From: CAZCAC01 sp964496575
GTDB lineage: Bacteria > Planctomycetota > UBA1135 > GCA-002686595
Assembly: GCA_964496575.1 (NCBI GenBank)
Contig: CAZCAC010000099.1
Span: 1 to 31,744, forward strand
DNA length: 31,744 bases
Reading direction: 5' to 3'
In this document: piece by piece, positions 31,718-31,744 of the stretch
How positions within the stretch are numbered: the stretch's first letter is position 1
Layout of the letters: the number at the start of each line of letters is the position of its first letter
Position numbers and translations under genes: made by a program
The notes under the pieces: generated by a model
Database searches by the model: none
Told to the model about the DNA's origin: nothing
Seen by the model: only the letters and a program-made list of their open reading frames with translations

Positions 31718-31744
31718 CCAGAAACAGAAGAGAAACCGGCGAGG

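Noticed and set aside
31654..31744. CRISPR array or tRNA remnant at the window end
   Set aside because: The CACAGAG units lack unique spacers of constant length, and no cloverleaf can be drawn.
1..31744. Insertion sequences, prophage genes, rRNA or replication origin
   Set aside because: No transposase, integrase, phage structural gene, rRNA-like stretch or DnaA-box cluster was seen on either strand.

Overview
The window is high-GC bacterial chromosome. It carries a nearly contiguous division and cell-wall (dcw) cluster, flanked by extracytoplasmic glycan-metabolism genes on one side and by thrS, a macrodomain gene, a membrane-protein gene and a sigma factor/protein kinase pair on the other. 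I infer a deep-branching planctomycete or a related PVC-type lineage. The reasons are the Tat-exported Gfo/Idh/MocA oxidoreductase, the CxPxR sulfatase, the HEAT/F5-8C lipoprotein, the exported PQQ-like propeller, an ECF sigma factor beside a membrane Ser/Thr kinase, and a dcw cluster that stops at murB with no ftsQ, ftsA or ftsZ. This is an inference from gene content; no rRNA or tRNA gene was recognised in the window.

Layout. 1-481: no gene, a 32-bp direct repeat and a possible promoter. 482-6083 (+): oxidoreductase, HEAT-repeat lipoprotein and sulfatase, closely spaced or overlapping. 6096-7487 (-): exported PQQ-like beta-propeller protein, convergent with the sulfatase. 7730-8356 (+): small four-cysteine protein. 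8357-8782: long leader with hairpins and a 10-bp-periodic TGGNG array that looks like an MraZ operator. 8783-23391 (+): mraZ, rsmH, ftsL-like, class B PBP (ftsI), murE, murF, mraY, ftsW, a LysM membrane protein, a 75-aa membrane protein, murG, murC, murB. Most junctions up to ftsW are 1-4 nt stop/start overlaps (ATGA, GTGA or TGATG), which implies translational coupling. murD is missing from its usual place between mraY and ftsW. 23392-23721: structured leader of thrS. 23722-25485 (+): ThrRS without a TGS domain, followed by a strong terminator. 25600-26154 (+): macrodomain hydrolase. 26246-27298 (+): multi-pass membrane protein. 27344-27402: a 27-bp-arm inverted repeat built of CACAGAG units, between convergent genes. 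27437-30415 (-): ECF sigma factor followed by a membrane Ser/Thr kinase, probably one operon. 30660-31544 (+): divergent membrane-anchored coiled-coil protein with a strong terminator. The window ends in a second CACAGAG repeat locus.

How it works together. The dcw genes supply lipid-linked peptidoglycan precursor (MurB, MurC, MurE, MurF, MraY, MurG) and a septal SEDS/PBP pair (FtsW, FtsI) with a FtsL-like partner, under a probable MraZ feedback operator. MurE has the DNPR motif of meso-diaminopimelate enzymes. The LysM protein and the adjacent 75-aa protein are the least explained members and are good candidates for lineage-specific division or wall factors. The sigma/kinase/coiled-coil neighbourhood looks like a phospho-signalling module whose output is unknown.
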